Of a stretch of DNA of 64,000 bases, positions 1 to 12,302 are shown one piece after another. Position 1 is the stretch's first letter; every line of letters begins with the position of its first letter. Source of the stretch: Gremmenia infestans (lineage: Eukaryota > Ascomycota > Leotiomycetes > Helotiales > Hamatocanthoscyphaceae); the NCBI GenBank assembly GCA_032629725.1, contig JAFEVB010000029.1:806001-870000 (forward strand), in the 5' to 3' direction. The notes under the pieces are model-generated. The model saw only the letters and a program-made list of their open reading frames with translations, made no database searches and had not been told where the DNA came from. The position numbers were made by a program, and so were the translations under genes.

Positions 1-281
1 GTATGCTTTTAGCAGGAACAAGCTGATAGGCACCAAGTGGCCATATGCAGTTCTTCCATGCTGAGTAAGAAATAAAGAAATCCAGATCGTGAATGTAGAA
101 TGTGCGAATTCGCAGATTCGGCAAGTAGAGCCATTCGTGAATTCTCAAGAGAATTCAGAGTGTGTATAAATGAAACCCGTGACATTCATCAAACGCCAGT
201 AATAATATAACACAACCGTTTCCCAAAACCCAATACCAAGACGTCTGCAACGGCACCATGCGTTTGACATGTCTAACCGTC

Positions 282-2028
282 TTATATCAGAACACGGGGA
301 GGCTCACGATGACGACCTGTCCCGTCGGCACGCTTGTATTCCAATTTTGGTTGGTTGTCCTCTTCGTCATCAATCGCTTCATGGTAAGTTGTGCTAGGCC
401 GCATCCCATTGTAGAACGGTTTGTTGTTCTCCGAAGAGTCGAAAACCGCATCATATACTCGTTTTCTATTCTGGGTGGCATCTGGAGGTGCTGGAGCAGC
501 CTGGTATTGATTGTAGGGACCTGAACGGTCAAAGCCGCGATCAAATCCAGAATTCTGAAGCGATGGAGCAATAGTACGGATGGATGAAAGAGGTGCCGGT
601 GGAGAAGCAGAAGGCATTGACTTCAGAGGGGGCAGGGATGGAGGAGGGCTGTTATCTCGAGCATAGGGGTGATAGAGAGGTCGGTTGTAACTAGCCTCGG
701 GTGTTGGATATGGGGCGCCGTGCAGAGGGTTGGAAGATGGGAAGGGGGCCGAGGCTCTCCTGAATGGGTCGGACTCAAAGGGATCACGTTGCTCACGTGG
801 TGGATTGGTAGGATGAACAGATTGAGGGTACGGCCGTTCGTGTGAGTATCCACTTGGAGGTGGTGGTGGAGGTGCAGGACGATACTGAGGGACGGGTTGG
901 GGATAAGGATTCGGTGCCGCCTGGTATAATTGTGGTGCGGGATGAGGTGGTGCTGGTTGAGGGAATTGGGTCTGTGGTGGACCAGGACCAGGCGGTGCTT
1001 GAAATTGCGACCCAGAATGTCCACCCATCCAGCCCAAATTGCCACCAGGCGGAGCAGGATGACCGCCAACAGGTGTTCCAGGGGTGCTATATTGACTATT
1101 GTACGGTTGCGGTGGATACTCCCCAGAGAGTCGGCGTTGGGGTTCTCTCCCCTCATCACTGCCAGCACTATTCGATCGCTCACGATATGGATCGATGGCC
1201 TGCTCAGGGGCGCGACCTGCACGAGCATAACCATCCTCAATGGCATTCGTATCTCCATATTCAGATGGTGCCTTGTCACGTCTTCTCATTCGAACATCAC
1301 GTCTGATCCGGACTCGACATCCCTGTTCTGCGACAGTCCGGCTGAGTGTTGTGCTCTCAGCAAGGCCAGGGAATTTCTTTGCACTGTAGACGGTGAACAT
1401 GTTGGACTTGATTTCCAATCGCCAGTCAAAAGATGATTCTGGGGCAGCTGGGCCCGGAATCTTAGCCTTCTGATCATTTGCGGGTTCCGCGTCGCGATCG
1501 TCTTTCTGCTTGGTCTCTTCGTAAAGATTGAAGCTCAGTTGATATCTGCCTTCGTGGCGGACAGAGAGATCCGGGAATATGAAATAGCCTGCTTCGTTGG
1601 GGCGATCAAGATACGCCATGCCGGAGACAGGCATTCCAGTGAGGACTGGGATCTGTGGTGGTGATGGATGCATTCGACCATGAGCCATCGGACGAGCTGT
1701 CTCCAGAGTTGCAAACAGGAAGAAATTGGCGTCGTAGGAGAAGGTAATATCCTCGCCAGGTTTCGCGATGTTACTGTCATCGAATATACGAAGCTCGACA
1801 ACAGGCGGAGGATCAACTGGCCGTCTATCGGCGGACGCTGTAGATTGTCAGCGAGTCTGGTCAGATGCACTGTAGCTAGAGTTGATGCTTACACTTTGCT
1901 CCAGAGCCACATGCTCGCGCACGTTCTGGCTCCTGGATTACAGACAGACAGTATCTGAGTCTCCTCCCACCCTTAGTAACTCTGGTCCATTCCTTGGGGG
2001 TAGGTCGTGAAGAGGTTGCGGCGGCCAT
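282..2028 (-). CDS. veA: velvet regulator VeA (two exons, 563 aa)
   Basis: Exons 2028-1893 and 1837-282 are joined over a 55-nt GT-AG intron; the frame runs on through the join. The protein starts MAAATSSRP and has the VeA hallmark TKGGRRLRYCLSVIQEPERA, followed by the velvet fold (about residues 20-230), with VVELRIFDDSN and the late motif CRVRIRRDVRMRRRD. The long C-terminal half is rich in Pro, Gln and Tyr and probably disordered, as in known VeA. VeA proteins bind VelB and LaeA in the nucleus and couple light to development and secondary metabolism; the Arg/Lys-rich N-terminus overlaps the usual import signal. Length fits the family (about 560-580 in related fungi, from memory). An in-frame ATG at 2166 would add 46 residues unlike VeA, so 2028 was chosen. 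The exact C-terminus (stop at 284-282) is less certain than the rest. Confidence 0.95.
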
Positions 2029-2540
2029 TTTTGATTGTGTCAAATTAATTCCACTTGACCGAGTTTTGTATTTGAAATTCAAGGTTGGCTGCCTCAATCC
2101 GTCAGCACTGGTTCGGTTTCTGAGTGTTGACGTTCCAGTTGACGTTCTCACGACCCGGAAAACCAACTAAGTTTCCCGACACCCAAGCGCATGGAAATAG
2201 GCTTTGCAAGCGACCAACTCGGCAGAAATGATGGAAATTGCATGCTCACCTAGAGAACTACAGCTCAAAGCTTTGCAGACGTATTCGACCTTCCAATGTT
2301 TGGTTCGGTATCGGAGCGCCTGTGTTGTTGGCTAGAACAGCGACAATGCTATTAAAAGTCGGGTCCCGTCGCTATCAGTGCCTGTACTACGAAAGCTAGA
2401 CCCGTCCGGCAAACTGGCAATGTTGACGACCGCTTTCCTCTGGTCCTGACCTTGCTGGCGATATCGATCCTCCTCTCCTGGCCGTCCTTGGTCGACGACA
2501 AGTGTTGGATCGTAGTTGTGCAATGGTTGGGGAGTATGTA

Positions 2541-2585
2541 AGGTAGGCAGGCAGGTAGGTAGGTAGGTAGGTAGGTAGGTAGGAG
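2541..2585. repeat. (GGTA)n microsatellite in veA upstream region
   Basis: A run of GGTA/TAGG units with two GGCA interruptions lies about 0.5 kb upstream of the veA start codon. The same unit recurs in the first intron of the NLR gene at 33946-33969. Confidence 0.9.
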
Positions 2586-5500
2586 GAGAAGAGAGAGTTG
2601 GTTGTATTGGGTGGAGACTCTCTGGAGGAGCCAGGCGAGACAGGCAGGAGACTGGCAGACTAGGGAGGGCTGGAAATCTTGGCTGGGATTGGGGACAGGC
2701 TCACAGGCTCTCGCTGGGACGAATCTACAGTGGTGGGACTGTACTAAAGGGAAAGCTAGGCTCAGTTTGCTGTTAGCACGGCCCCGGCTGCCCGAAGGCT
2801 TTGGAGCTTTGATGGCTTCTGATGGCTTGGTACTGTACGAGTACGCTGATACGAATAGGTCTCTACTGTAGCATGCTGTCTTACATACTGGCAGAAATGG
2901 CTTGATGGGTGCAGGGCGTCAGGATTGGATTAGACGACTGGCCCACACACCCACCCACTGGGGAACCCGCCCGAGGTGTGGGTTCGGACAAGGGAGATAG
3001 AACTGGGCTATTGGATAGGTTTCCCACAAGGATCCATCACCAGACAGCCACTGAGCCAGGAGCCCCCCAACCCGCATTCCTAGGGAGCATCCAATAGCTG
3101 ACCCCTCTGCCACTCTTGTCCTTCCAAACTTGGCCGCGCCCTCCATTCACGCGGGCCCCTGGTAGATTGCGTTTCTTTCATATCATGATATAAGTGTGGT
3201 ACATAATTATTATACTGTACCGTACCGTACTAGAAAGTCTTCAAGAACCATCAGATCAGAGTCTGAATCACGATATACGAAGTAGTATTTCCTGAGTACA
3301 GTATTAAGGTAGTTTAGTCAGGTTACAGTTGCTAGTCTGTTACTAAATTTATTTCCGAAAAGGCGGATTGCTTCTTACTTCATTAGTCGTCTGTATACAG
3401 TACTTTTAGTACGCCACTCACTGGGAAAACCAATATCACGGCACATAATCCTAGCCCGGCAGCCCAAGGAGCGGACCGAGAAGAAGAAGTTCGAAGACCT
3501 GAAATGTCTTCATGGTACAGTACAGTAAGAGTTGGTCCCCTTCCGCGGATTGGAGCATCGTGCCTACTGTACCATAAATTCAGGAGCCCGAGTGCTTGGC
3601 TTATTGGCTACCGAGTTCGCTGAATGTCAGCGCCTGGACGCGGGAAATGCTTGCAATATACCAGAGCAAGTCTAATAAGTTCAGGTAACGTCGGATCGTC
3701 GACCCCAAACCCCAGGCACCGAACTTTTCATTCCGATCAGCTTCTGGGCCCACGCCCCGGGTACACAAGACAAAGCTCAGATGTCCTGAAACTGTATCGC
3801 GGAGGCTAAATATTCCTAAAGTACAGTTCAACATGGATGACCCTTTATACGTCGTACTTCGTACAAGTCTGGGAAGCATCACTTTCAAGACTTGATAGAG
3901 AAATAATTCTTAAGGCGATCCCCCTTTTTCACGCCAGGGTATATACTCCGTACGAAATATAAGTACTCTGTGGTTCGACATTTTGGACCCCTTTTTTGAT
4001 AATGCCGGCAACTTTATTCCATCACCGGCCACCAAGGATCAATTGAGCAAAGCCTCCGATATATTTCATGAATGGGAAGATGGGACGCTAGGTATCCGGA
4101 GTGCTCGCTCCCCTCCCCTTATGTTTACCGTAAATGACCTAGGCCCTCAGGATTACTTATAGTCTTCTATATAAATCCGGTAGGAAGTCTCCTCTTTTTC
4201 GCTGCTAAATACCTAATCGAAACTGGCACTAGACGATTTCGATCAAAATGCTAACTTTAATCTGCGAAAGCTTTCGGTGCCTCACTTCCTCCCGTACAGT
4301 ACCCTGCAAGAATCGCACACGCCAGCATCTGGCAACGGCAGCTAGAGTACGGCTCTGCCCGTGCTTTGCTCCGTAAGATACGATATCGCAAATCGCGATT
4401 GCCGCTGCAAATAATTATATATTGTACGAACCGAGTCACTTAGTACGAGTCCGTATGGCTATTAATTAGTTTGGGTGCCTCGGTTCCGCTCCAGTTTTCT
4501 TCATGTCATGAACTTATTAAGACTTGAAGACATCTGTTTTAAATCCTTCCTTAGGGCTTCCAGTCGCTGCAAAGTGTCTGCAAGCTTCTGCACGCTGCAG
4601 CTCCTTCCATGTGCAAAATCCTTAGGGGCAGGTGCGTCTGCACAACAGGCTATCACAAATCGACTGGTCGCTTACAACGTCCAGAGGGGAATTTCAAACA
4701 CGTTTTCTCGTGGAAGAAACGAAAGCAAAATCATTTCTTGATTCAGAAGCATCATGCCCGCTGCATACACTTACTCGAATCTTGTACTTGCCCGTCTTCG
4801 AGTTAAGGCGCCATAGAAAAGCCCTGGTGGGGGCTGTGATAGTTACCTAGCTAGGCAAGAATTCTTCTCTAAGTCTAAGCTAGAGCAAGAGCACGAGTGG
4901 ACACATGCACTCTATCACACTTTTGTGTGACTGGACAGGGTCAATACCATACCCCACTCTGAGCGGTGGGATGAGTAGGTTGGAGGCACAAAATCCTAAA
5001 AATCGAATGGGGGGCGCCGTTACGTGTTGGATTCATATCATAGAAGTACGACTGTACAAGTAACAAGATCTTTTGAAGATCAACAGCCACCGTCTATCAT
5101 TCCTTCAGTCGAGTATCTTGGTGCTCCAGCATTTCCAGCCGGTGTTCGGCCTTGTCCCAGCCAGAGTCTAGCTGAAACGCAGATGTTTCCAACAGGCTCC
5201 GCCTCCCTTCCACTGGGAATAGGACTTTGGAACTTGCTGTGAGAGGGCGCGGCTTTAACCACCCAGCCCGCCATTGGACGGCGCTCCCTATCCACGCTCC
5301 ACAGGCTTATTCGGTGGCTGTCCAAAAGATGGGCCGGGATCAAGTCTCGGGAAGGATTTCCGACAGTGACAGGCTTCCCTTGTGCCAAACCACTGGCGGA
5401 TGTACAGGGTTTCGCACCGCATGCTTGAGGGTTCTTGCATACTGCTAGTACTGTACTGTACTGTCCTGCGTACCACAAGGATGCCCCCAATCTCAAAATC

Positions 5501-7115
5501 CAATCTCAAGCAAAAAGCAAGAATTTGACTGCTTAAGCGAGCAGAACTCACGAGAGATCATATGAGAGCCGAGCTGGCCAAACAGAAATCCGCCTGCCTT
5601 TGTTGGAAGCGCCATTATTTGTCGCGCGCTAGTATTGCGCAAGGCAGGCGATCATATCATATCACCATTAAGTACCGAACATGCACGGCATCATCGTAAG
5701 ACTTGAAAGTCAGATCTTTGGATCCTAGTTATATGCACACTCAAGGTCTTTCAAGGTTTCATGATACGGGTTTTCAAGAACTATGGAGGTATACTATACA
5801 GTACTACTAGGAAATTTTAACAAATATATTTCCACACCAGAAGCTTCTTCTCTACATATCTCCCGGCTAGTAGTTCTAGCTCTCAACTTGTATTTTTGCC
5901 GGTGCAGCATTCAGGGAAGTGATGAAACTCAAATCATTTAGAGACGAAATCAATGAATGTCCTGGCTGATATGAATTCAACCGGATAAGTCAAGCACCAG
6001 ACAGATAGACGATCTTTGAAGATACCCTAATCAGGAAGTACTGTTCGACGATCTTATTGTTGGAGTACTTTGGCGGTCTGTCTATCAATGTCACGAGGTA
6101 CATCTTCGATGTTTGGCCCACACACACCTCCACTTCCACCTCCCTCAGCATCTTGGGCAAACAAGGTTGTGATTTGCATGGATCTATGATTTGATTCCAT
6201 AGGATGTCAGACGACTTCTCCAGTGTACGGAGTAGAGAGAGTCTAAATGTACTAAAGCAAAGCAAGCTGAGTAATCTATCCATCTTTGAAGGCGTCGGAC
6301 ATCGCAGCCGATGTTTACACCTACACCTACACTACACGAAGTACTTGTCTGACGATCATTTGTCCTCCCTAGATTGGTCACTTACTGTACACCCACCGTG
6401 ACTCTACGATGAAGCTATAGATCATCCATCACAGCTGCTTGATCTTCTCAACAAGGTCTCACATCGTCGTCCAGCTGACCGAAGCGGGCATTTAGGACAA
6501 GAGAGCATTCATTCATTCATCCATCAGTGGGGTTTGAGACTTGATTTTGGCTATGGCTAGGCTCATGTGAGGGGGGATAATGTTGGATACTTGGAGGGAA
6601 GCGAGGCAAACAAGAGCACTACTATGACGAGGATAATGATCTGTCTGCAGTGCAACACATCTCTCTCCATCTATTCCCACAATCCCCAAAACCTCACCAG
6701 TACATCCATTCGTTACATCGCCATACCCATTCATTCACCAAACCTCTCCTTCGCCTGTGTATGTATACAGTACAATATCCAGGGCAACACATGCCCACAT
6801 CCTCTTTCAAATACGGCAAGAGCAAGCAGTAAACAACACCGCCACATGCCCTCCCAAGCTTTCAGAATGCCGGTATTGGGTTTTCGTTTCTTACTCGTTA
6901 CTCTTTACTCGTTACGCCTCGCAATCCCATCAATCATAACCCCTCATTCCGTACTGTAATGTACCGAAATAGAGATGATGGTGTTGCGTTACCAAGTACG
7001 GTGCCATGTATGTATGTACCCGTCTGTCGCCTTACCTTTAGCCTCATGCAACGCAAAGGGATTTTCATTCATGTCATGTGCTCTTCTCTTGTCTTCTCCT
7101 GTCTTCTCCTGTCCC

Positions 7116-7146
7116 AAGGCAAGGCAAAGCAAAGCAAAGCAAAGCA
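7116..7146. repeat. (GCAAA)n short tandem repeat
   Basis: Units GGCAA and GCAAA are repeated about six times in the veA-upstream gene desert. There is no coding context. Confidence 0.8.
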
Positions 7147-7271
7147 TGCGAGAGCAAGTGAGCGGGTGAGTCAAATTGTTACTTGAAGGCTGAAGCATCT
7201 AGATTCGTATTCTGAGCCTGGCCCCTAGGACGTTTGGAAATCACGGTCTCGTCACTCGCCGAGTCACGTCA

Positions 7272-7289
7272 AACAGACAGACAGACAGA
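7272..7289. repeat. (ACAG)n short tandem repeat
   Basis: Four units of ACAG/CAGA. A related inverse tract (TGTCTGTCTGTC) follows near 7318-7332, so the two could pair in a transcript. Confidence 0.75.
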
Positions 7290-7623
7290 TTGCTTGAAGT
7301 ATTTACTCGATATGTGTGTTTGTCTGTCTGTCAATCCCACCGGAGTGGAAGCGGAAGTGAGCGTGGAACGTTCGTATGTAAGTCTCTGCGAGCCAACCAA
7401 ATCATTTACATTACACGCTCTCCTGTTTGTACTCGTACTTGTCCTCCTGCACCTACACTGGAGATCATCACAACAGTAGGTAGGTAATTCAACATATATG
7501 CACTGTACTATAGCATGACATGGCATGGATGCATGCACGAGCGATCCTTGATTTCATACTCCGCCGTCAATTCGAACGGAATCCTGTCCTGTTTCCGGGA
7601 ATTCAAATTTGCCTGTTGCAAGC

Positions 7624-7672
7624 ATACATAGATAGATGGATGGATGGATAGACATACATACATACATAAATA
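7624..7672. repeat. (GATG)n/(CATA)n compound microsatellite
   Basis: GATA/GATG units followed by CATA units, about 50 bases of simple sequence in the veA-upstream gene desert. Confidence 0.8.
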
Positions 7673-8071
7673 CACTATATACATACATTCAAGCAACATA
7701 ATCCTATTCCTTCCACTAAAAAGCCTCCCATCAAGACCAAGCCATCGGGAACGCATATAACAGCTCGCCTCGCCCATCGGGATTTTGACAACAGCAGCCA
7801 CCCATGATGTACAGTACCGGAATCCGAATCCACAGCCGAGAAAGGACAGACCTTCCTATCTTTCCTTCCTTTAATCATGAATCGAAGGGGCCGCTAGGCC
7901 TGGTGGCCCGAATCAAAACATAACATATGCATGCGTGTTGGCTTCTCGCGTGTTTGACGTATGCAGGAACCAGTCTTCTCATCTAGTGTGCTGCACAAAT
8001 CCACAGCTCTTGGCTTCGTGGTGAGTGAGTAGTGAGTGGGTGTTTATGGAGAAAGAAAGTTTAGGGGGAGG

Positions 8072-8098
8072 TTGTGCTGTGCTGTGCTGTGTTGTGTA
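8072..8098. repeat. (TGTGC)n short tandem repeat
   Basis: Units TGTGC/TGTGT are repeated about five times, some 440 bases downstream of the Zn2Cys6 gene's stop codon. Confidence 0.75.
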
Positions 8099-8535
8099 GC
8101 GCGATGTGGTGGTCGTAAAATGAAGTTTAGCGTGCGTGGGTCGGGGAGGCGGCCATGGAGGCAGGACATTGCAATATAATGTAATGTAGCCCTAGATGTT
8201 CCGAGCATCGCACAGTCTTCAGCTGTGCGTGTTGAACTTGGTGGGATTGTGAGGGCCTGCGTGAATTGTTCGTGCCATGACTTTAGTTAGATTCTCGTCG
8301 ACGCCCATAGACACTCGGACAAGGTACCAATTCGTAAGTGAGAGAGATTGTGGTAGAGATGTTCATATATAATGAAGCATTAACCTGTTATGGGGCATTG
8401 CTATCTCGACTCTCCAGATAATTTCAAAGGACGAGTAGGATTTAGATGGTGGTTATGGTGACGTGGGGAAGTAACTAGAGGCATCATCCGGAAGTTATAC
8501 CGACAATCCCACCACTTCAAGCTTGGCCCTGCTCG

Positions 8536-10089
8536 TCATATACCACTAGAAAAATGCGGCTGTGGATAGTTACTGTAATTGGAAACACCTTTCATAGTGA
8601 TATCCGTTGTGCCCGACGAATTTGGAACCCAGCCACACTCTTCAATCGGCCATCTTATCCACAATCGGTGGTCTTCATCAAGTAGGTCATACGTCTGAGC
8701 CAGGAAATGAATACCGCAGCCATCAAGCCACCAGCATTCATTTGCCCGTTTCAGCAGTACACAAAAATACGCGAATATGGCAAGTGATTCTTGGCTGTGG
8801 GCTTGAAATTTATCCAGAAACTGAGGACTGAGCTGGAAGAGCCAGGTGAACATATCTCCAGGTTCGTAATCCGCATAGCTCTGCTTGTAGATGAGAGCAT
8901 AAATTTTCCGCAGCTCCTCAATAGCAGTGTGATACGTGAGGTAGTCTTGCTCGGAATGCTGGGAGTTGTTGATGTGATCTCGCAGTTCTCGAAGCGGGTC
9001 TGCCTCTCCGTGGAAATCCGCAGCGAAATCTTCCCTCAATCTTCCCTTCCGCTCCTCTGCTCGAAACATAAGCCCAAAAGGACCTTTAGAGAGGATCTCT
9101 TGCCCTGTAGCGGCGATTGAAATGCACCCTTTTATCAAGATGAGCCAGTCTACTACTCCGGTTTCGCCTACGATCAGAAAGTCGCCGGGTTTGCGCGGCG
9201 TGGCGATGGCGAAGAATAGGGTTAGCGCCGAGAAGATGTAGACTGCGGAACAATTCTCATCGGTTATGTTTGACAGCATCGAAGTTGCCACACGCAGACC
9301 GCTTTGGTGTTGTATCAGGGCTTGTGCTACAAAGTAGTCCCTTTTCTCGGGTGTGAAGTGGGCAATGTGTAGTGCAGACACAGCCAAGATTCCACGCATC
9401 ACAAAGTCGTAGGAGAATCCAACTTTAGGCACATTGACCTTCCACATTGTCTTGAGCGCCGGGTTTGTGTGGAGAGTAAGGCTGGTGGATGTGGAGAAGT
9501 TGTGGAGAAGTTCCAAGTCCAGCATGTTCAAGCTCAATGGTTCATTCTGAACTGAAGGACTGTTGAAACGTGTGATTTCGCTCCCAGAGCCCTGAAACGT
9601 CGCGCTTGAAGGTGTATTTACATGCTTGATAGGGGCTCCGGAACTAGCAGGGCTGCTTGCAGATATAGGTATCGGCGTGCCCATGTAATCGCACTGAACA
9701 GAGTGTTTCATGCAGTTGGTACATTCTGGTCTTTGTTCATCGCACTGTGGTCAAAGTCAGTTGAAAGACATCTTAGAGTACACATGATGAATCAAAGAGG
9801 TGTAAACATAGAAACAGTGGGTATCTTTGACTAGGAAGATAATATCAAGCAATCCAAGAGGGTTGAAAAGGGGAATCACGTGGATAGAACTCGCTTGGAA
9901 ATATTTGAACGCTTTCCAATCATGGGCTGGGCTGGGCTGGTTGACAGAGGAGGAAATATGAAGAGCCCAACTTGCCTTGATCTTCCTCAGTTTACAAGTC
10001 CGGCAGCCTGTCCTTGTCTTGCGATGCGCTTTCCGGGAGGCAGGTTGTTTTGTTGCAGTCGTTCGAAACGGCTCGACCGGATCACTCAT
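8536..10089 (-). CDS. Zn2Cys6 transcription factor, UPC2/sterol-uptake type (two exons, 440 aa)
   Basis: Exons 10089-9976 and 9744-8536. Residues about 25-55 form the binuclear zinc cluster: CRTCKLRKIK from exon 1 joined to CDEQRPECTNCMKHSVQCDY from exon 2, giving all six cysteines with normal spacing. The rest (about 100-400) resembles the fungal-specific regulatory domain of UPC2/ECM22-like factors (LDLELLHNFSTSTSLTL; GILAVSALHIAHF). Such factors bind DNA in the nucleus and the prototypes control sterol uptake; the target here is unknown. The join requires a GC donor (AAG|GCAAGT) and a 231-nt intron, long for this window; no GT donor restores the cluster. The start codon is the first in frame and gives a typical short basic N-terminus. 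Function as a DNA-binding regulator is secure; the sterol link is only family resemblance. Confidence 0.88.
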
Positions 10090-10732
10090 TCTGGAGGTAC
10101 CGTACTCCTACTTCCGCACAGCTTCTGTCCCAATTACAGCGGCGTCCCTCTTGTTGTCCTGCAGGTGACAGCTGCGAATGGGAATAATTGGGGGAATTCA
10201 CAGGCTCTAAGAGGATTGTATATGAAGCTTTGCTGTCGAGTGAGGAGGCGGATGTGCTATCTTTCTTTGTTCTTTAGACTTCGTACTAAATTACGAATAC
10301 GAGCTTGATAGTCCAACGCTAATTGTCAATAATTCTACGCTCCGTACTCGTAGTGCCTTGCCTCAACTCGGAGCTCAGATTCAAAGATCAATTGTGCGTC
10401 TAGCAAGATAATTAGTACTTATATTATCTATATTAATACAATCTCTATGAGTGATTTTCGTCGTTCCTCTCCCGTGTAGCTATATGGCTCTTTTCCTTCC
10501 ATACCAACAGTCCCTACCAGTGCTCCCTCTTTTATCCTTTAGGCTTAAGAGGACACAGAACAACACCTAGAATTGGATTCTTTGGGTGCTTGTAACTTAT
10601 AATAGCGGGTGCAAAACCTGGGTACATTATTGAACTACCGTCATAAACCCGGATAGAGGCAACTAAACTCACACGAGATCATCTCTCAAGTCCCTGTACC
10701 ACCGAGGCAAATTTTGATTCTACACTTCATTA
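10090..10732. other. intergenic, Zn2Cys6 gene promoter and 3' flank of TTC36-like gene
   Basis: No coding signal or RNA gene was seen. The part near 10310-10460 is AT-rich. It should hold the promoter of the Zn2Cys6 gene (transcribed leftwards) and the 3' end of the TPR gene. Confidence 0.5.
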
Positions 10733-11533
10733 TTACGTAGCCCCTGCATACTCTTTCCTCATAGCTTCCCTAACCATCTCCCCACACAACTTAGCCGTCG
10801 GATTCGCACTCACAGCTAGGGCCTTGGCAATCTCATTCCCATACCTGCCTCCCATCATGAAATCCTTCGAAGCATGCTCCTCGAAATCGATTGTTTTCCA
10901 CTGTGCCTCCAATCTACTCCCATCAATCCTCAGCTCGGCCTCATGCAAGCGTAACCGCTTGGCGGTCAAGTGATAGAACGCTCCCCGTTGGGTGTATGCT
11001 TGCGAAAGCGTCTTTGCTGCTTTTGGGGAGATTGCAGCAAAGGGTGTGAGAGGTGTGAGGAGACTTATAGCTGTGCTGAGGTCGGTGAGAATAGTTGTTG
11101 AGACAGAAAGGAGGGTAGAATTCGAGGCGGATGTGTCTAGAGGAGCTGCTTCTTCGGGTGATTGTGAATCTGGTAGCCTGACGAGGATACCATCCCCGTA
11201 TATTCGTCTCAATGCTTGTGCTCTGTTGTTTCTTGCACTGGCGTATTTGGGGTATTTTTCTATCAGAGCATCGAGCTGTTTGATGCATTTAAGGTATTCC
11301 GAGAGAGGTGATTGAGATGACACGGGCTTTAGGCCCGCAATTCGGAGTTCGATTTCTTGGAAAGAGGATATAGTTGTTCGTTCTTGTATGCTGACTGCTT
11401 GATAGCTGGTAGTATCGGATACGTGGGGGTCTCTTGGGAGAGAGTCGTCGATTAGGAGGGGTGCCGAAGGACCAGCCTCGGGGTCCTTTATCTTCTCGAG
11501 AATCGACAGATCGTGGGTTGTAAGAGACGGCAT
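10733..11533 (-). CDS. TTC36-like tetratricopeptide protein (266 aa)
   Basis: A single exon. The core holds TPR-like helices (ALIEKYPKYASARNNRAQAL at about residues 88-107, then LSTAISLLTPLTP and AYTQRGAFYHLTAKRL). The C-terminus NPTAKLCGEMVREAMRKEY matches the conserved tail of TTC36 proteins, where NPYAALCN is usual. The fungal form is longer than animal TTC36 because of the N-terminal extension and a loop rich in Ser and Pro around residues 115-140. TTC36 is a small TPR scaffold; in mammals it has been tied to tyrosine catabolism through 4-hydroxyphenylpyruvate dioxygenase. It is striking that an HPPD gene is the next gene here, transcribed away from it (see findings). Confidence 0.82.
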   Translation of the reverse strand: MPSLTTHDLSILEKIKDPEAGPSAPLLIDDSLPRDPHVSDTTSYQAVSIQERTTISSFQEIELRIAGLKPVSSQSPLSEYLKCIKQLDALIEKYPKYASARNNRAQALRRIYGDGILVRLPDSQSPEEAAPLDTSASNSTLLSVSTTILTDLSTAISLLTPLTPFAAISPKAAKTLSQAYTQRGAFYHLTAKRLRLHEAELRIDGSRLEAQWKTIDFEEHASKDFMMGGRYGNEIAKALAVSANPTAKLCGEMVREAMRKEYAGAT

Positions 11534-12302
11534 GATGAGGATGGGTGTTGTCTGCTAAGGTCGAGATAGGAAATGATTTCGTTATCTGAATGGGAGAAAA
11601 AGAAGAGGGGCAATATAGTTCTTTTACCAAAGGCGGGGAAGGGAGAGGAAATGTAGGAAGAAAGTCTTGAAGGAGAAGGACAACAATCTATGCCACGTTG
11701 AAGTAAGAAGACTCTTTCTACTTACCGTGTATAGGTAGATGGCTTCTAAGTTAGTATTTCATACGGCAAGGCGCGGTGCGGTGCGGCGTGGCAACTTGGA
11801 ATCATGAATTTCTGGAGGTGGGTGGGAAGTCAAAGGGTAGCTGGTTTTGGCCGCTTACAGTCCCTGTGTCATAGCCGACGGCAGCCGCTGTTCTAAATTC
11901 CGCCCCAAAGCCGAGCGGCCGCATATAATCATCAGGACTGGACTCGGGGTACAGTAGCTCCCCAGGAAAGAGCCAAACATGTACGGACTTATGGATTATT
12001 AATGGTGCCAGTGCATCATAATTATTGAAGAATGCCGAGCAAGCTAATATTAATGAAGGAAGAAGCCGCGCCCTGGTTTTAATTCATATTCATATACCTA
12101 GCTATTCATATATACAGTATTCATACATACCCCTTTGTCTACTTCTAAAGCCGCAGCATAACGACTTGACTTGAGCAACAACACTTCATACTGTATCTTT
12201 TCAGCAATAAGATTACTTTCCTTTGGACATACAACCTTATCTTCATCTTTTACCTGTCCTTCGCAGAGAATCATACCGCACAGAGTTAACCTTTCCACCA
12301 AG
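11534..12302. promoter_or_regulatory. shared divergent promoter region, TTC36-like gene and HPPD gene
   Basis: The 769 bases between two divergently transcribed starts hold no ORF of note. A GTACAGTA word lies at 11949-11956 and an ATACAGTAT palindrome near 12112-12120. The last 130 bases before the HPPD ATG are open in the HPPD frame but look like a leader. Co-regulation of the two genes is inferred from layout only. Confidence 0.45.

Larger units (their letters stand above)
2029..8535. other. 6.5-kb gene-free region upstream of veA
   Basis: No ORF here resembles a protein family, and none shows the run of conserved-looking exons seen elsewhere in the window. Open frames such as 5080-5496 (-) and 6567-6959 (+) are short and low in complexity. 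The stretch holds many short tandem repeats and at least fifteen copies of the words GTACAGT/ACTGTAC. It lies between the start of veA and the 3' end of the Zn2Cys6 gene, so all of it could serve as veA promoter or 5' leader, or hold an unseen non-coding transcript. Confidence 0.6.

Noticed and set aside
258..1436. Open frames on the plus strand across veA
   Set aside because: They are shadows of the Pro/Gln-rich veA coding strand in other frames.
5080..5496. 138-codon open frame on the minus strand in the veA-upstream desert
   Set aside because: No recognisable domain, odd composition rich in Gly, Ala and Arg, overlapped by open frames on the other strand.
12171..12302. Upstream in-frame start for HPPD
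   Set aside because: The extra 44 residues do not resemble HPPD, and the ATG at 12303 has the better context and gives the normal length.
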